Shown: positions 24,872 to 36,294 of the stretch, in pieces
Position numbering within the stretch: the first letter of the stretch is position 1
How the letters are laid out: each line of letters opens with the position of its first letter
The notes under the pieces: model-generated
The model's input: only the letters and a program-made list of their open reading frames with translations
Database searches by the model: none
What the model was told of the DNA's origin: nothing
NCBI RefSeq assembly: GCF_003989135.1
Contig: NZ_RYZZ01000015.1
Coordinates: forward strand, 117,316-181,315
Origin: Peribacillus cavernae
GTDB lineage: Bacteria; Bacillota; Bacilli; Bacillales; DSM-1321
Reading direction: 5' to 3'
Length of the DNA stretch: 64,000 nucleotides
Made by a program: the position numbers and the translations under genes

Positions 24872-26287
24872 TTACAATCCAAGCGAAATATATTTAACTT
24901 CGAGGAATTCCTCGATGCCAAAGTGGCCGCCTTCACGTCCGAGGCCGCTTTGCTTGAAGCCGCCGAATGGCGCCTGCGGAGTGGAAGGAAGCCCGTCGTT
25001 TAAGCCGACAATTCCAAATTCGAGTGCCTCAACAACGCGGATGCCCCTTGAAATGTTTTCTGTGAAAACATAGGCTGCAAGGCCATAAATAGAATCATTC
25101 GCCCGCTGGATTGCTTCTTCCACAGTTTTAAAGGAAGAAATCGGCATCACAGGTCCGAATGTTTCCTCTTGCATACAAAGCATGCTGTCATCAATATCGG
25201 ATAAGACGGTCGGTTCCATGAACAGGTCATTCCCCGTGCCGCCCACTTCTAGCTTTGCCCCTAGTTTGATGGCATCATCAATGTGGGCTTGAACTTTTTG
25301 CACGGCTTTTTCATTGATTAAAGGCCCGATATCAGTGCCTTCTTCCAAACCGTCCCCTACTTTTAGTTCTTTCACTTTCGGGATAAGCCGGTCGATAAAT
25401 TCCTGATAGATCGATTCCTGGACATAGACACGGTTGGAACAAACACATGTCTGGCCGGCATTGCGGAACTTAGAACTGATAACCCCTTCCACTGCTTTAT
25501 CAAGGTCTGCATCTTCCATGACAATAGCTGGTGCATGGCCGCCAAGCTCAAGCGACACCTTTTTTACGGTATCAGCAGAACCGCGCATCAACTGTTTTCC
25601 TACTGCGGTTGAGCCGGTAAACGTCAATTTTCTGACACGCTCATCCGCGAGCCAGGCTTCACCGATATCCTTCGCTTCTCCCGTTACAATATTTAGTACT
25701 CCTTTTGGAAAACCTGCTTTTTCAGCAAGTTCAGCCAGTTTTAAAGCGGTTAGCGGTGTCAATTCGGCCGGTTTAATGATTACCGTACAGCCGGCTGCAA
25801 GGGCAGGTGCAATCTTGCGAGTGATCATCGCTGCCGGGAAATTCCATGGAGTAATAACGGCTACAACTCCAACAGGCTGTTTGGAAACAAAAAGCCGTTT
25901 GTTACGCTGGATCGCCGGAATCGTTTCACCGTATATTCGCTTTCCTTCCTCGGCATACCATGATAGAAATCCATTCGCATATGCCACCTCGCCTCGTGCT
26001 TCTTTTAAAGGCTTTCCTTGTTCCTTTGTCATCGTCACGGCAAGATCTTCAATATTTTCGTTAATCAGGTCATACCATTTCCGGATCAGGTCGGCGCGTT
26101 CATATACTGAAAAAGCGGACCATTCACTGAATGCTTCATAAGCAGCGTCTGCAGCAAGCTTTGCTTCCCGTGAACCGCCATTTGGGATTGTGGCAATTAT
26201 CTCGCCTGTAGCAGGGTTTTTAACCTCGATTGTATCAAGTCCTCCATCTGTCCACTCGCCATTAATAAACAGTTTATACTTTTCCAA
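24872..26287 (-). CDS. gabD: NAD(P)-dependent succinate-semialdehyde dehydrogenase
   Basis: A 471-residue aldehyde dehydrogenase. The catalytic Cys is residue 281 in NAGQTCVCSNR and the general base Glu lies in LELGGHAP. ITPWNFPAAMITRKIAPALA is the cofactor-site motif. These features and the C-terminal FGGFKQSGLGREGG are typical of GabD, which oxidises succinate semialdehyde to succinate at the end of the GABA shunt. Other aldehydes cannot be excluded. The start is TTG at 26287, with AGGAGG at 26294-26299. No gabT is nearby. It is transcribed alone. Confidence 0.87.
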   Translation of the reverse strand: MEKYKLFINGEWTDGGLDTIEVKNPATGEIIATIPNGGSREAKLAADAAYEAFSEWSAFSVYERADLIRKWYDLINENIEDLAVTMTKEQGKPLKEARGEVAYANGFLSWYAEEGKRIYGETIPAIQRNKRLFVSKQPVGVVAVITPWNFPAAMITRKIAPALAAGCTVIIKPAELTPLTALKLAELAEKAGFPKGVLNIVTGEAKDIGEAWLADERVRKLTFTGSTAVGKQLMRGSADTVKKVSLELGGHAPAIVMEDADLDKAVEGVISSKFRNAGQTCVCSNRVYVQESIYQEFIDRLIPKVKELKVGDGLEEGTDIGPLINEKAVQKVQAHIDDAIKLGAKLEVGGTGNDLFMEPTVLSDIDDSMLCMQEETFGPVMPISSFKTVEEAIQRANDSIYGLAAYVFTENISRGIRVVEALEFGIVGLNDGLPSTPQAPFGGFKQSGLGREGGHFGIEEFLEVKYISLGL

Positions 26288-26558
26288 GAAAAAACCTCCT
26301 ATTAAAATAAGTATCCTTTTCCAACTTGACTAAACTTCGCAAATTGTATCTTCCCTTTATATATACCCTATATTATAAATGATTCACCATCGATCCTGAA
26401 TATTTCTGTTTGAGAAATAGGAAAATAAATAAAGGCCACCCTCTCATATATTATTATAGGATACGGAAAGAACCGACAAATAAACGATCTAGTCAAAGTA
26501 TAAATATAAAGTAGTAGCGTGTTTTTTTATTTCCGAGTAAATTAATAAGAAAACTTTG

Positions 26559-26586
26559 TTGACATTATCAATCAATGTGTTATTCT
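26559..26586 (+). promoter_or_regulatory. Sigma-A promoter of the cysH operon
   Basis: TTGACA and TATTCT with a 16-bp spacer, placing the start site about 7 bp before the SAM riboswitch. The remainder of the gap 26300-26558 holds no gene that I can see. Confidence 0.6.
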
Positions 26587-26599
26587 GTTTAATAATTAA

Positions 26600-26703
26600 A
26601 CTTATCGAGAGCGGCGGAGGGAATTGGCCCTGTGAAGTCCGGCAACCTGCAAATCCTGCAAGGTGCCAAATCCGACAAAATGTAAGCCATTTTGGAAGAT
26701 AGG
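26600..26703 (+). ncRNA. SAM-I (S-box) riboswitch
   Basis: P1 is ACTTATC paired with GATAGGT. The conserved core GGCGGAGGGAATTGGCCCTG, GAAGTCCGGCAACC and AGGTGCCAAATCC are all present. It senses S-adenosylmethionine and, when bound, favours the terminator at 26733. It controls the sulfate assimilation genes that follow. Confidence 0.92.
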
Positions 26704-26732
26704 TATATGTTCATAAACATTACCTGATATCG

Positions 26733-26760
26733 TCTTTCCGAAGTGGAAAGATATTTTTTT
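26733..26760 (+). terminator. SAM riboswitch expression-platform terminator
   Basis: TCTTTCC pairs with GGAAAGA and is followed by ATATTTTTTTT. Confidence 0.85.
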
Positions 26761-26789
26761 TGAAATAAATGCTTCATTTTTTCGACAAG

Positions 26790-26944
26790 ATTTATGTATA
26801 ACTTCAACGTACGACGAAGTTATAAAGACGTGGCAGTCTTGGTCGGCCGTCGCCCAACTGCTTTTCTTAATTACAAGAAGATACACGAGCTGACTAGACA
26901 AACTAGAGGCGGTATTGACGATTTTCTGTTAATGCTGCCTTTTT
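26790..26944 (+). promoter_or_regulatory. Second structured leader segment with its own terminator
   Basis: Between the riboswitch terminator and cysH lie further helices: TATAACTTC/GAAGTTATA (26797-26824), a nested stem GCAG..TTGG..GGC/GCC..CAA..CTGC (26833-26861) and TTCTT/AAGAA. They are followed by a 12-bp stem with G-U pairs, GGCGGTATTGAC/GTTAATGCTGCC (26908-26939), plus TTTTT. The last looks like another intrinsic terminator, only 16 bases before the cysH start. I do not recognise the class. Confidence 0.5.
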
Positions 26945-26959
26945 ATTGGGGGCTGTTAA

Positions 26960-27676
26960 ATGATGAGTAATTTATTGGAATATACAGACTTTGAGGCGTT
27001 TACCCCTGTCGATTTTTCGATTGATAATGACACAAAAGGGGCGCTGGAGGTTTTGGAGTGGGCCTATGCCCACTACGGCGATGAATTGGTATATGCTTGC
27101 AGCTTTGGGATAGAAGGGATTGTCCTAATCGACTTAATAGCGAAGGTCAATGAGCGGGCAAGGATTGTGTTCCTGGATACGGATCTTCATTTCAAAGAAA
27201 CGTACGAATTAATCGAGCAAGTAAAACAACGTTATCCGCTTCTGCAGATTGAGATGAAGAAACCGGAACTTACCCTCGAAGAGCAGGCAGAGCAGTATGG
27301 CGATGCTTTATGGGAAAGAGAGCCGAATAAATGCTGTGAGATTAGAAAGGTAATCCCGCTCAATGAAGTTCTTTCCGGTCCGGCCGCATGGTTATCCGGC
27401 TTAAGAAGGGAACAGTCCGAAACAAGAAAGAATACCCAGTTCATCAATAAGGATAATAAATTCAAATCGATTAAAATTTGCCCGCTTATCCATTGGACAT
27501 GGAAGGATGTTTGGCGCTATGCCCATAAGAACGGGCTGCCTTATAATATCCTCCACGATAAAGGATATCCGAGCATAGGCTGTGAAAAATGTACAAAGCC
27601 TGCCTTCAATGAAGCTGACTTAAGGGCCGGCCGTTGGACTGGAACAGGAAAAACCGAATGCGGGCTGCATTTATAA
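26960..27676 (+). CDS. cysH: Phosphoadenylyl-sulfate (PAPS/APS) reductase
   Basis: A 238-residue thioredoxin-dependent reductase making sulfite from activated sulfate. The PP-loop region FSFGIEG-like [14 protein letters not shown] is near residue 48. The two cysteine pairs NKCCEIRKV and GCEKCTKPA mark the 4Fe-4S form found in Bacillus, which accepts APS and/or PAPS. The C-terminal catalytic ECGLH is intact. The start is ATG at 26960 (or 26963). It is the first gene of an operon with sat, cysC and siroheme genes behind a SAM riboswitch. Confidence 0.93.
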   Translation: MMSNLLEYTDFEAFTPVDFSIDNDTKGALEVLEWAYAHYGDELVYACSFGIEGIVLIDLIAKVNERARIVFLDTDLHFKETYELIEQVKQRYPLLQIEMKKPELTLEEQAEQYGDALWEREPNKCCEIRKVIPLNEVLSGPAAWLSGLRREQSETRKNTQFINKDNKFKSIKICPLIHWTWKDVWRYAHKNGLPYNILHDKGYPSIGCEKCTKPAFNEADLRAGRWTGTGKTECGLHL

Positions 27677-27751
27677 AGCCCAATTCATGACTTATTATAA
27701 AAGCAATTTTTCTCTTATCATAATAACGTAACTATACTGGAGGTTGTACAC

Positions 27752-28900
27752 GTGACAGTAAGCAAGCCGCATGGAGGAACATTGATTAACCGTTGGAATC
27801 CAGACTATGATATCTACCAAATTGATAAAGAAATTGAAATGGATAAAATGGCATTAAGTGACCTGGAACTGATCGGCACAGGAGGATATAGTCCGATTGA
27901 AGGTTTTTTTACCCAAAGGGATTATGATTCTGTTGTCAAAGAAATGCACCTTTCCAATGGATATGTCTGGAGTATCCCGATTACATTGCCGGTGACAGAA
28001 GATCAGGCTAAGGACATTTCTACAGGTGAGGAAGTCAGGCTGGTGCACGATGGCAAAACGTACGGCGTGATAAAGGTTGCTGATATTTATCAACCGGATA
28101 AACAGAAGGAAGCACTGTCCGTTTACGGGACGGATAGCGACGAGCATCCGGGTGTAAAGAAGCTGTACAGCAGGGGCACAGTCTACATTGGTGGGGAAAT
28201 CCAACTTGTAAAAAGAATAGCCCGTGAAGGATTTCAGGAATTTTACAATGATCCAGCAGAAACAAGAAAGATATTTGAGGAAAAAGGATGGAAGACAATT
28301 GTCGGTTTCCAGACACGGAATCCAGTCCATCGCGCTCATGAATATATTCAAAAATCAGCTCTTGAGATTGTGGATGGCTTATTATTGAATCCGCTCGTAG
28401 GAGAAACGAAGTCTGATGATATTCCGGCTGATATCAGAATGGAAAGCTATCAGGTTTTACTTGAAAAGTACTACCCTAAAGACCGGGTTTTCCTATCGGT
28501 ATTCCCTGCAGCAATGAGATACGCCGGGCCAAGGGAAGCGATTTTCCACGCAATGGTCAGGAAAAACTACGGATGTACCCATTTCATAGTAGGCCGTGAC
28601 CATGCCGGCGTAGGAAATTACTACGGAACATACGATGCACAGAAGATTTTCGGTAACTTTACAGAAGATGAGCTGGGAATTACTTTATTATTCTTTGAAC
28701 ATAGCTTTTACTGCAAGAAATGTGAAAACATGGCATCAACAAAAACATGCCCGCATGGTAAAGAGGATCGTATTATCTTATCTGGGACCAAGGTAAGGGA
28801 GATGCTGCGTAACGGTGAAATCCCGCCAAGCACATTCAGCCGCAAAGAAGTTGTCGAAGTCTTGATTAGAGGCATGCAAAAAACTACAGTACAGGTTTGA
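27752..28900 (+). CDS. sat: Sulfate adenylyltransferase
   Basis: A 382-residue dissimilatory-type homo-oligomeric ATP sulfurylase producing APS from ATP and sulfate. It has the nucleotide-binding motif [12 protein letters not shown] (~190) and the [12 protein letters not shown] motif. Zinc-type cysteines occur in [18 protein letters not shown]. The start GTG at 27752 follows GGAGGTTG. It lies 75 bp after cysH and 19 bp before cysC. Confidence 0.94.
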   Translation: MTVSKPHGGTLINRWNPDYDIYQIDKEIEMDKMALSDLELIGTGGYSPIEGFFTQRDYDSVVKEMHLSNGYVWSIPITLPVTEDQAKDISTGEEVRLVHDGKTYGVIKVADIYQPDKQKEALSVYGTDSDEHPGVKKLYSRGTVYIGGEIQLVKRIAREGFQEFYNDPAETRKIFEEKGWKTIVGFQTRNPVHRAHEYIQKSALEIVDGLLLNPLVGETKSDDIPADIRMESYQVLLEKYYPKDRVFLSVFPAAMRYAGPREAIFHAMVRKNYGCTHFIVGRDHAGVGNYYGTYDAQKIFGNFTEDELGITLLFFEHSFYCKKCENMASTKTCPHGKEDRIILSGTKVREMLRNGEIPPSTFSRKEVVEVLIRGMQKTTVQV

Positions 28901-28919
28901 CGGAAAAGGAGGGCTCATT

Positions 28920-29519
28920 TTGGCTGCAAGTACAAATGTTACATGGCATGATTTATCACTAACAAAAGAATTTCGGAGAGTGCAAAACGCCCATCACAGT
29001 TTTGTCATCTGGTTTACAGGACTGTCAGGTTCAGGGAAATCTACTGTAGCGAACGAATTGGCCAACAGGCTTTATAAGGATGGGATCAGTAACTATGTCT
29101 TGGATGGAGACAACATCCGGCATGGTTTGAATAACGACCTTGGATTTTCGGAGGAAGACCGAAAAGAAAATATCCGCAGAATCGGGGAAGTATCAAAGTT
29201 ATTTGTGGACAGCGGCCAGGTCGTTTTGACTGCGTTTATTTCGCCATTCAAAGAGGACCGTGAAATTGTCCGAAATCTTCTTGAAGTAGATGAGTTCATT
29301 GAGGTCTATGTTAAATGCCCAATCGAAGAGTGTGAAAACCGCGACCCTAAAGGGCTATATCAAAAAGCAAGAAATGGCTTGATCAAAGACTTTACCGGCA
29401 TCGACTCTCCTTATGAAGAACCGGAAAATCCCGAATTTGTAGTTGAAACAGATCGTTTTTCAACGGAGGAATGTGTCGAGCAGTTAGTCAGCTATTTAAC
29501 AGAACGTAATTTCATCTAA
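28920..29519 (+). CDS. cysC: Adenylyl-sulfate kinase
   Basis: A 199-residue APS kinase forming PAPS. Walker A is [11 protein letters not shown] (~residues 33-43) and the substrate loop [20 protein letters not shown] is complete. FISPFKEDR and the lid [18 protein letters not shown] follow. The start is TTG at 28920, with AAGGAGG. Its presence suggests PAPS is made, while the CysH type may also take APS directly. Confidence 0.94.
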   Translation: MAASTNVTWHDLSLTKEFRRVQNAHHSFVIWFTGLSGSGKSTVANELANRLYKDGISNYVLDGDNIRHGLNNDLGFSEEDRKENIRRIGEVSKLFVDSGQVVLTAFISPFKEDREIVRNLLEVDEFIEVYVKCPIEECENRDPKGLYQKARNGLIKDFTGIDSPYEEPENPEFVVETDRFSTEECVEQLVSYLTERNFI

Positions 29520-29682
29520 GTCTAAGATATATGAATTTTTCCAATTAAAAGAAGATTTTTATAAACTTGCTCCTGAGCAGTTTATCGGATATTCTGTTCC
29601 TTGTACCGGAAAGAAGAAAATCCGAAAAGGGGCCGGCTTTGTTTTATCGCATCTAGAAAGCTTAAGCAAGCAGGAAGGGTGA
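29506..29682 (+). pseudogene. Unrecognised open frame between cysC and the methyltransferase gene
   Basis: The +1 frame of the cysC end stays open for ~58 codons to TGA at 29680-29682. It reads KIYEFFQLKEDFYKLAPEQF, then IGYSVPCTGKKKIRKGAGF and VLSHLESLSKQEG. No usual start codon occurs in this frame. The sequence looks coding, so it is likely a 3' remnant of a lost gene, or a gene with a non-standard start. The family is not recognised. Confidence 0.35.
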
Positions 29683-29687
29683 AGAAA

Positions 29688-30467
29688 ATGGGGAAGGTTT
29701 ACTTGGTTGGTGCAGGACCTGGTGATCCTGAGCTTATTACAGTCAAAGGATTGAAATGTATCCAGAAAGCAGATGTTATTCTATACGATCGATTAATTAA
29801 TGAAGAATTGTTGAACTACGCAAAACCGGATGCTGAGTTGATTTACTGTGGTAAGCTCCCGGATGATCACTTGCTTCAGCAAGAGACGATCAACCATTTT
29901 CTTGTCAAATATGCTAAAAAAGGAAATGTCGTGACCCGATTAAAAGGCGGAGATCCGTTCGTATTTGGAAGAGGCGGCGAAGAAGCGGAAGCTCTTGCAA
30001 AGCATGGAATCGAATTTGAAATCGTCCCGGGAATCACCGCTGGAATTGCAGCACCGGCTTATGCCGGGATTCCGGTAACACACCGGGAATATGGTTCTTC
30101 ATTTGCCTTTATTACAGGCCACCGGAAGAATGGTGAAGAGGACGATCATAAGTGGGATGCTCTTGCAAAAGGGATTGATACGCTCGCTATATATATGGGT
30201 GTGAAAAATCTTCCTTACATTCAGCAAAAGCTGCTTGAACACGGCAAAAGTGCGGACACCCCGGTGGCCTTCATTCACTGGGGAACGTTTCCTGACCAGA
30301 AAACGGTAGTCACTACTCTTGGATCCGCCGCAGACATCATTGTTAAAGAAGAAATTAAAAATCCTTCTCTGATTATTATCGGAGAGGTTGTAAAGATGCG
30401 CGAAAAGATTAGCTGGTTTGAACAGTTGAACAAGAATGAAGGATTGCTAGTCAGCGAGGGATTTTAA
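29688..30467 (+). CDS. cobA: Uroporphyrinogen-III C-methyltransferase
   Basis: A 259-residue SAM-dependent methyltransferase (SUMT; YlnD in B. subtilis) making precorrin-2 for siroheme, the cofactor of sulfite reductase. It starts MGKVYLVGAGPGDPELITVK and contains VVTRLKGGDPFVFGRGGEEA, EIVPGITAGIAAPAYAGIPV and THREYGSSFAFITGH. ATG at 29688, with AGGAAGGGTGAAG, fits the family start; the longer frame from 29601 overlaps a different reading frame. It ends overlapping the ATG of the next gene by one base. Confidence 0.9.
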   Translation: MGKVYLVGAGPGDPELITVKGLKCIQKADVILYDRLINEELLNYAKPDAELIYCGKLPDDHLLQQETINHFLVKYAKKGNVVTRLKGGDPFVFGRGGEEAEALAKHGIEFEIVPGITAGIAAPAYAGIPVTHREYGSSFAFITGHRKNGEEDDHKWDALAKGIDTLAIYMGVKNLPYIQQKLLEHGKSADTPVAFIHWGTFPDQKTVVTTLGSAADIIVKEEIKNPSLIIIGEVVKMREKISWFEQLNKNEGLLVSEGF

Positions 30468-31228
30468 TGGAAGCTATTTTGTACATTTGCCACGGAAGCA
30501 GGGTATGTGAAGCCTGTGAGCAGGCGATCTCTTTTATCAAAAATTGTATGCTCCAAAGTGATGTTCTCATCCAGGAGTACTGTTTTCTTGAACTGGCTGA
30601 TCCGACAATCGAAGCAGCCTATGAGAGATGTGTCCGAAGAGGGGCGACAAGGATTAATGTCATTCCAGTCTTGTTGCTGACAGCTGCGCATGCAAAAGAA
30701 GATATTCCAAACGAACTGGAAAGAATCGGAAAACAGTATCCGGAAGTGGAAATGGTTTATGGCAGGCCAATTGGCGTCCATCATCATATGATTGATATTT
30801 TGATGGAGCGGCTTGACGAAACCAGTGAAGAATTGAGTGAAGATTCCATGGTTCTCTTGATTGGAAGAGGAAGCAGCGATCCGGACGTAAAGCGTGATTT
30901 ATCCCGCATCGCCCAATTGCTAAAAGAGAAAGCGGGTTTAAACAGGGTGGATACCTGTTACTTAACTGCCGCAGAACCCGGTTTGGAGGAAGCCCTGCAA
31001 ACAGCGAAGCAGAGCAGCTATAAGAAAATATTTATCATCCCCTATCTGCTTTTTACAGGAATCTTAATGAAGACGATTCAAAAGACAGTCAAGGATTATA
31101 GCTCCGATGGAGACAAGGAATATATTTTATCCAATTACCTAGGATATCACCCGTTGATCGGAAACATCCTCCAAGAGCGTGTGATCGAACTTTCAGGAGG
31201 CGTTGACCGTGTTTCCGATCATGCTTAA
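30467..31228 (+). CDS. sirB: Sirohydrochlorin ferrochelatase
   Basis: A 253-residue CbiX/SirB chelatase (YlnE-like) inserting iron into sirohydrochlorin. It has two related CbiX halves. The first starts ILYICHGSR with the metal-site His and includes NVIPVLLLTAAHAKEDI. The second starts VLLIGRGSSDPDVKRDL near residue 125. The start ATG at 30467 overlaps the cobA stop (TAATG). It forms the siroheme set with cobA and sirC. Confidence 0.9.
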   Translation: MEAILYICHGSRVCEACEQAISFIKNCMLQSDVLIQEYCFLELADPTIEAAYERCVRRGATRINVIPVLLLTAAHAKEDIPNELERIGKQYPEVEMVYGRPIGVHHHMIDILMERLDETSEELSEDSMVLLIGRGSSDPDVKRDLSRIAQLLKEKAGLNRVDTCYLTAAEPGLEEALQTAKQSSYKKIFIIPYLLFTGILMKTIQKTVKDYSSDGDKEYILSNYLGYHPLIGNILQERVIELSGGVDRVSDHA

Positions 31229-31823
31229 TGTCGCAGGCAAACTGTGTGTAGTTATTGGCGGTGGAAAAATTGCGTATCGAAAGGTTGTTCCTTTACTTGA
31301 AGCGGGAGCATGTATTCATATCATTAGTCCAGAAATATGTGAGGAAATGAACAAGCTTTGGACCGAGCAAAAGCTAAAAGTGTCCTTAAAAGAAGCTGAA
31401 CAAAGCGATTATGAACATGCTTTCATGGTCATTGCCGCTACAAACTCCAATGAAGTAAATGAACATATACATGAAAATACGAAGGAAAACCAGCTCGTAA
31501 ATATCGTAAGTGACCATAAGCTGGGGAATTTCCACATCCCTTCTTCCGCAGTAAGAGGAAGGCTAGTGATCAGCGTTTCAACTGGGGGTGCCAGCCCCGC
31601 TCTTGCAAAAAAAATAAAAAACGATTTACTCGCTCAATTTGATGAAGCTTATGAATGCTATCTTGATTTCTTGTGGGAAGCGCGCAAGAAAATTAAGAAC
31701 GGCCGCCTTGACAATTCAGAAAAGTCAAACTTGTTAGCAGAGTTAATCGACGAAAAATATAAAGACTCAGAGATAGAAAGAAACAGATTCATGACCCGGT
31801 TGCAGGACATGTTTAACGGTTGA
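31209..31823 (+). CDS. sirC: Precorrin-2 dehydrogenase (siroheme synthase N-terminal type)
   Basis: About 204 residues, NAD-dependent oxidation of precorrin-2 to sirohydrochlorin (YlnF-like). It starts MFPIMLNVAGKLCVVIGGGK, with the Rossmann motif GGGKIAYRK. Family features are VIAATNSNEVNEHI and SSAVRGRLVISVSTGGASPA. GTG at 31209, 8 bases after AGGAGG, is preferred to TTG at 31203. It overlaps the end of sirB by 20 bases, so translation is coupled. Confidence 0.88.
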   Translation: MFPIMLNVAGKLCVVIGGGKIAYRKVVPLLEAGACIHIISPEICEEMNKLWTEQKLKVSLKEAEQSDYEHAFMVIAATNSNEVNEHIHENTKENQLVNIVSDHKLGNFHIPSSAVRGRLVISVSTGGASPALAKKIKNDLLAQFDEAYECYLDFLWEARKKIKNGRLDNSEKSNLLAELIDEKYKDSEIERNRFMTRLQDMFNG

Positions 31824-31841
31824 AACAGTGCTGCCGGCTTG

Positions 31842-31870
31842 ATGGGGTATAAATGAAGAGTGTTCCCCAT
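31842..31870 (+). other. Hairpin after sirC
   Basis: ATGGGG and CCCCAT form a 6-bp stem around 17 bases. There is no T-tract directly behind it, so it may or may not end transcription. The sequence TGTATAAT follows. Confidence 0.3.
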
Positions 31871-31942
31871 TGTATAATCATTCAATTGTGAGGCTTTTTT
31901 TGACTATAAATCAGACCAAAAAGATAGGAAAAGGGGGATTTG

Positions 31943-32860
31943 ATGAAAAAATTACTTGTTTTGTCCTTTGTCGGTTTTCTTGCACAGTTGATCGATGGTT
32001 CTTTAGGAATGGCTTATGGAGTTACCTCCTCTTCCCTTTTACTGGCCTTTGGGATTGCCCCCGCAGTAGCTTCTGCTTCTGTTCATCTATCTGAAGTTGT
32101 AACAACGGCAGCATCGGGGATATCACATATCAGGTTCGGAAATGTAGATCGAAAAATGGTGTTTCGATTGATCATTCCGGGTTCTGTTGGAGCCTTCGCA
32201 GGAGCCTGCTTTTTAAGCAATTTGCCTGGGAATCTCGTAAAACCTTATGTTTCGACATTCCTATTGATTCTCGGTGTCTATATTATCATTCGATTTTTGT
32301 TTCTGTTTAGACCTACCGAAGAGAAGGAATCTCCGCCTTTGCCGTATAAGCAGTCCATTCCTCTGGGGTTGATTGCCGGGTTTGCCGATGCTACTGGCGG
32401 CGGAGGCTGGGGACCGATCGCGACACCGATTCTTTTATCCAAAAAAGGAATGACAGCCCGAAAGGTAATAGGGACAGTAGATACGACTGAATTTGCTGTT
32501 GCTTTGTCAGCCACTGCAGGTTTTATCCTATCTTTAGGTTGGGATACGGTGAATTGGCTGTGGGTAGGTGCTTTAATGCTTGGCGGCGTTTTTGCGGCCC
32601 CGATTGCTGCGTGGCTTGTCAGGATCATTCCGGCACAACTGATGGGAGTGTTTGTCGGAGGCTTTATCATCATAGTGAATGCGCGCACATTAGTAACCTC
32701 CTGGCTGCCGAATTCAGCAGAACACTATCCAACTATTTACACTCTCATTTTGCTATTGTGGGCAATCGCTTTATTTTTCTCTGTCAAAAAACAGATTAAT
32801 ATAAACAAAAACAACTTGGTAAATGGGTCGGCTACTAAAAGTGATAATCGAGCAATCTGA
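31943..32860 (+). CDS. Sulfite exporter TauE/SafE family permease
   Basis: A 305-residue membrane protein with the two related halves of the TauE/SafE family. The first begins LAQLIDGSLGMAYGVTSSSL; the second begins LGLIAGFADATGGGGWGPIA. ATG at 31943 with AAAGGGGG is preferred over TTG at 31940. Its place right behind sulfate assimilation and siroheme genes suggests transport of sulfate, sulfite or a sulfur organic. No cysP permease is seen in the operon, so it could be the sulfate importer; that is an inference. Confidence 0.85.
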   Translation: MKKLLVLSFVGFLAQLIDGSLGMAYGVTSSSLLLAFGIAPAVASASVHLSEVVTTAASGISHIRFGNVDRKMVFRLIIPGSVGAFAGACFLSNLPGNLVKPYVSTFLLILGVYIIIRFLFLFRPTEEKESPPLPYKQSIPLGLIAGFADATGGGGWGPIATPILLSKKGMTARKVIGTVDTTEFAVALSATAGFILSLGWDTVNWLWVGALMLGGVFAAPIAAWLVRIIPAQLMGVFVGGFIIIVNARTLVTSWLPNSAEHYPTIYTLILLLWAIALFFSVKKQININKNNLVNGSATKSDNRAI

Positions 32861-32952
32861 GACCATCAAAATGTAATAGAAACAAGTTCGCTCGATAAAA
32901 CATGAAGCAGAGATTAAAGAAATTAACAGAACAGTGAAGAATCAATAAAAAG

Positions 32953-32984
32953 ACCGTTTATGGAAAAAGAAACGGTTTTTTTTT
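32953..32984 (+). terminator. Terminator of the TauE/SafE gene
   Basis: ACCGTTT pairs with AAACGGT, followed by eight T. Confidence 0.8.
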
Positions 32985-33092
32985 ATATCTTAAAATTGCT
33001 ATCTTACCGAACTTCCAAAATCGTGATATTTTAAACAATAAATGTATTTCATTGGAAATTATATGATAATATTCAAAACAGGGGGTATACCA

Positions 33093-33641
33093 ATGGATCA
33101 AAAAATTTTACCCGCTTCAGCGAGCATAAAGGAATTTGAGTGTTTTTTGGAGAGTCCTTATGAAATAGGCGTATTTCTGGATTTGCATATTTCACAATTA
33201 AAAAATGTGCATAGGATGGCGATGCAATATAAGAAAAAAATGATTTACCATGTTGATTTGATTAATGGCCTCAAAAGCGATGAATATGCCGCAGAATACA
33301 TTTGCCAGGAATTCGATCCGTATGGATTAATTTCCACGAAATCCGGGGTCATTTTAAAAGCCAAGCAAAAAGGGGTGCTTGCGATTCAAAGGATTTTCTT
33401 GATTGATTCCCATGCACTGGAGAAAAACTATAAACTCGTCCAGAAAACAAAGCCAGATTATATTGAGGTTCTTCCTGGGACAATGCCGTGGATGATAAGA
33501 GAAGTAAAGGACAGGTTAAAGACCCCCATCTTTGCGGGGGGACTCATTCGCACCCCTGACGAAGTGTACAACGCCCTGGAAGCAGGGGCTGATGCAATCA
33601 CTACGTCTAAAAAGGAGTTGTGGAATTTATTTTTAAAGTAA
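33093..33641 (+). CDS. glpP: Glycerol-3-phosphate-responsive antiterminator
   Basis: A 182-residue RNA-binding antiterminator. With glycerol-3-phosphate it binds the leaders of glpF and glpD and prevents termination. Family motifs are IGVFLDLHISQLKNVHRMAM, KMIYHVDLINGLKSDEYAAE, YICQEFDPYGLISTKSGVI and IEVLPGTMPWMIREV. ATG at 33093, with AGGGGG 7 bases upstream, is the family start; the frame open from 33042 is an extension. It is the first gene of the glp cluster, as in B. subtilis. Confidence 0.92.
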   Translation: MDQKILPASASIKEFECFLESPYEIGVFLDLHISQLKNVHRMAMQYKKKMIYHVDLINGLKSDEYAAEYICQEFDPYGLISTKSGVILKAKQKGVLAIQRIFLIDSHALEKNYKLVQKTKPDYIEVLPGTMPWMIREVKDRLKTPIFAGGLIRTPDEVYNALEAGADAITTSKKELWNLFLK

Positions 33642-33664
33642 TGAAAAAAGATTGAAATATTATA

Positions 33665-33693
33665 TTGACAGCGCTTACAGATAAAATTATACT
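33665..33693 (+). promoter_or_regulatory. Sigma-A promoter of glpFK with overlapping cre
   Basis: TTGACA and TATACT with a 17-bp spacer form a near-consensus promoter. TTGACAGCGCTTACA (33665-33679) also fits the CcpA cre consensus WTGNAANCGNWNNCW with one mismatch, so glucose repression is likely. Confidence 0.8.
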
Positions 33694-33726
33694 TAAAGTA
33701 CAAGTTAATCATTGTGACGGAGATTA

Positions 33727-33788
33727 GGAGATCCACAACAGACGCACTCTTTTTTTGAGACACGTCCTGCTGTGGATCTCCTTCTTTT
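33727..33788 (+). terminator. GlpP-controlled leader terminator of glpF
   Basis: GGAGATCCACAACAG pairs with CTGCTGTGGATCTCC over ~15 bp, followed by TTCTTTTTG. It lies in the glpF leader between promoter and gene, where GlpP acts in Bacillus. Confidence 0.8.
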
Positions 33789-33835
33789 TGTTACATAAGT
33801 TTTTAATATTCTCTATAAGGGAAGTGGATATTGCA

Positions 33836-36177
<2,342 letters not shown>

Positions 36178-36203
36178 CCGTTTTCCTTTCTAAAAATTTG
36201 TGG

Positions 36204-36209
36204 TATAAT
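36204..36209 (+). promoter_or_regulatory. Extended -10 promoter of glpD
   Basis: TATAAT preceded by TGG (extended -10). No good -35 is present. Confidence 0.55.
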
Positions 36210-36245
36210 AAGCACAAGTTAATAACCCGGCCGGAGAATTAGGAG

Positions 36246-36294
36246 AGACCATGAATGCATTATCGACTGCGATAGTGCCATTTATGGTCTTATT
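36246..36294 (+). terminator. GlpP-controlled leader terminator of glpD
   Basis: AGACCAT pairs with ATGGTCT (36284-36290) around an internal CATTATCG...ATAGTG region, followed by TATTTTC. It lies between the promoter and glpD, preceded by TTAGGAGAG as in the glpF leader (TTAGGAGAT). Confidence 0.7.

Noticed and set aside
25434..26141. 235-codon plus-strand ORF antisense to the succinate-semialdehyde dehydrogenase gene
   Set aside because: Serine/alanine-rich shadow of a clear dehydrogenase gene with no start signal or domain.
27854..28351. 165-codon minus-strand ORF inside sat
   Set aside because: Cysteine- and leucine-rich shadow frame opposite a fully conserved enzyme.
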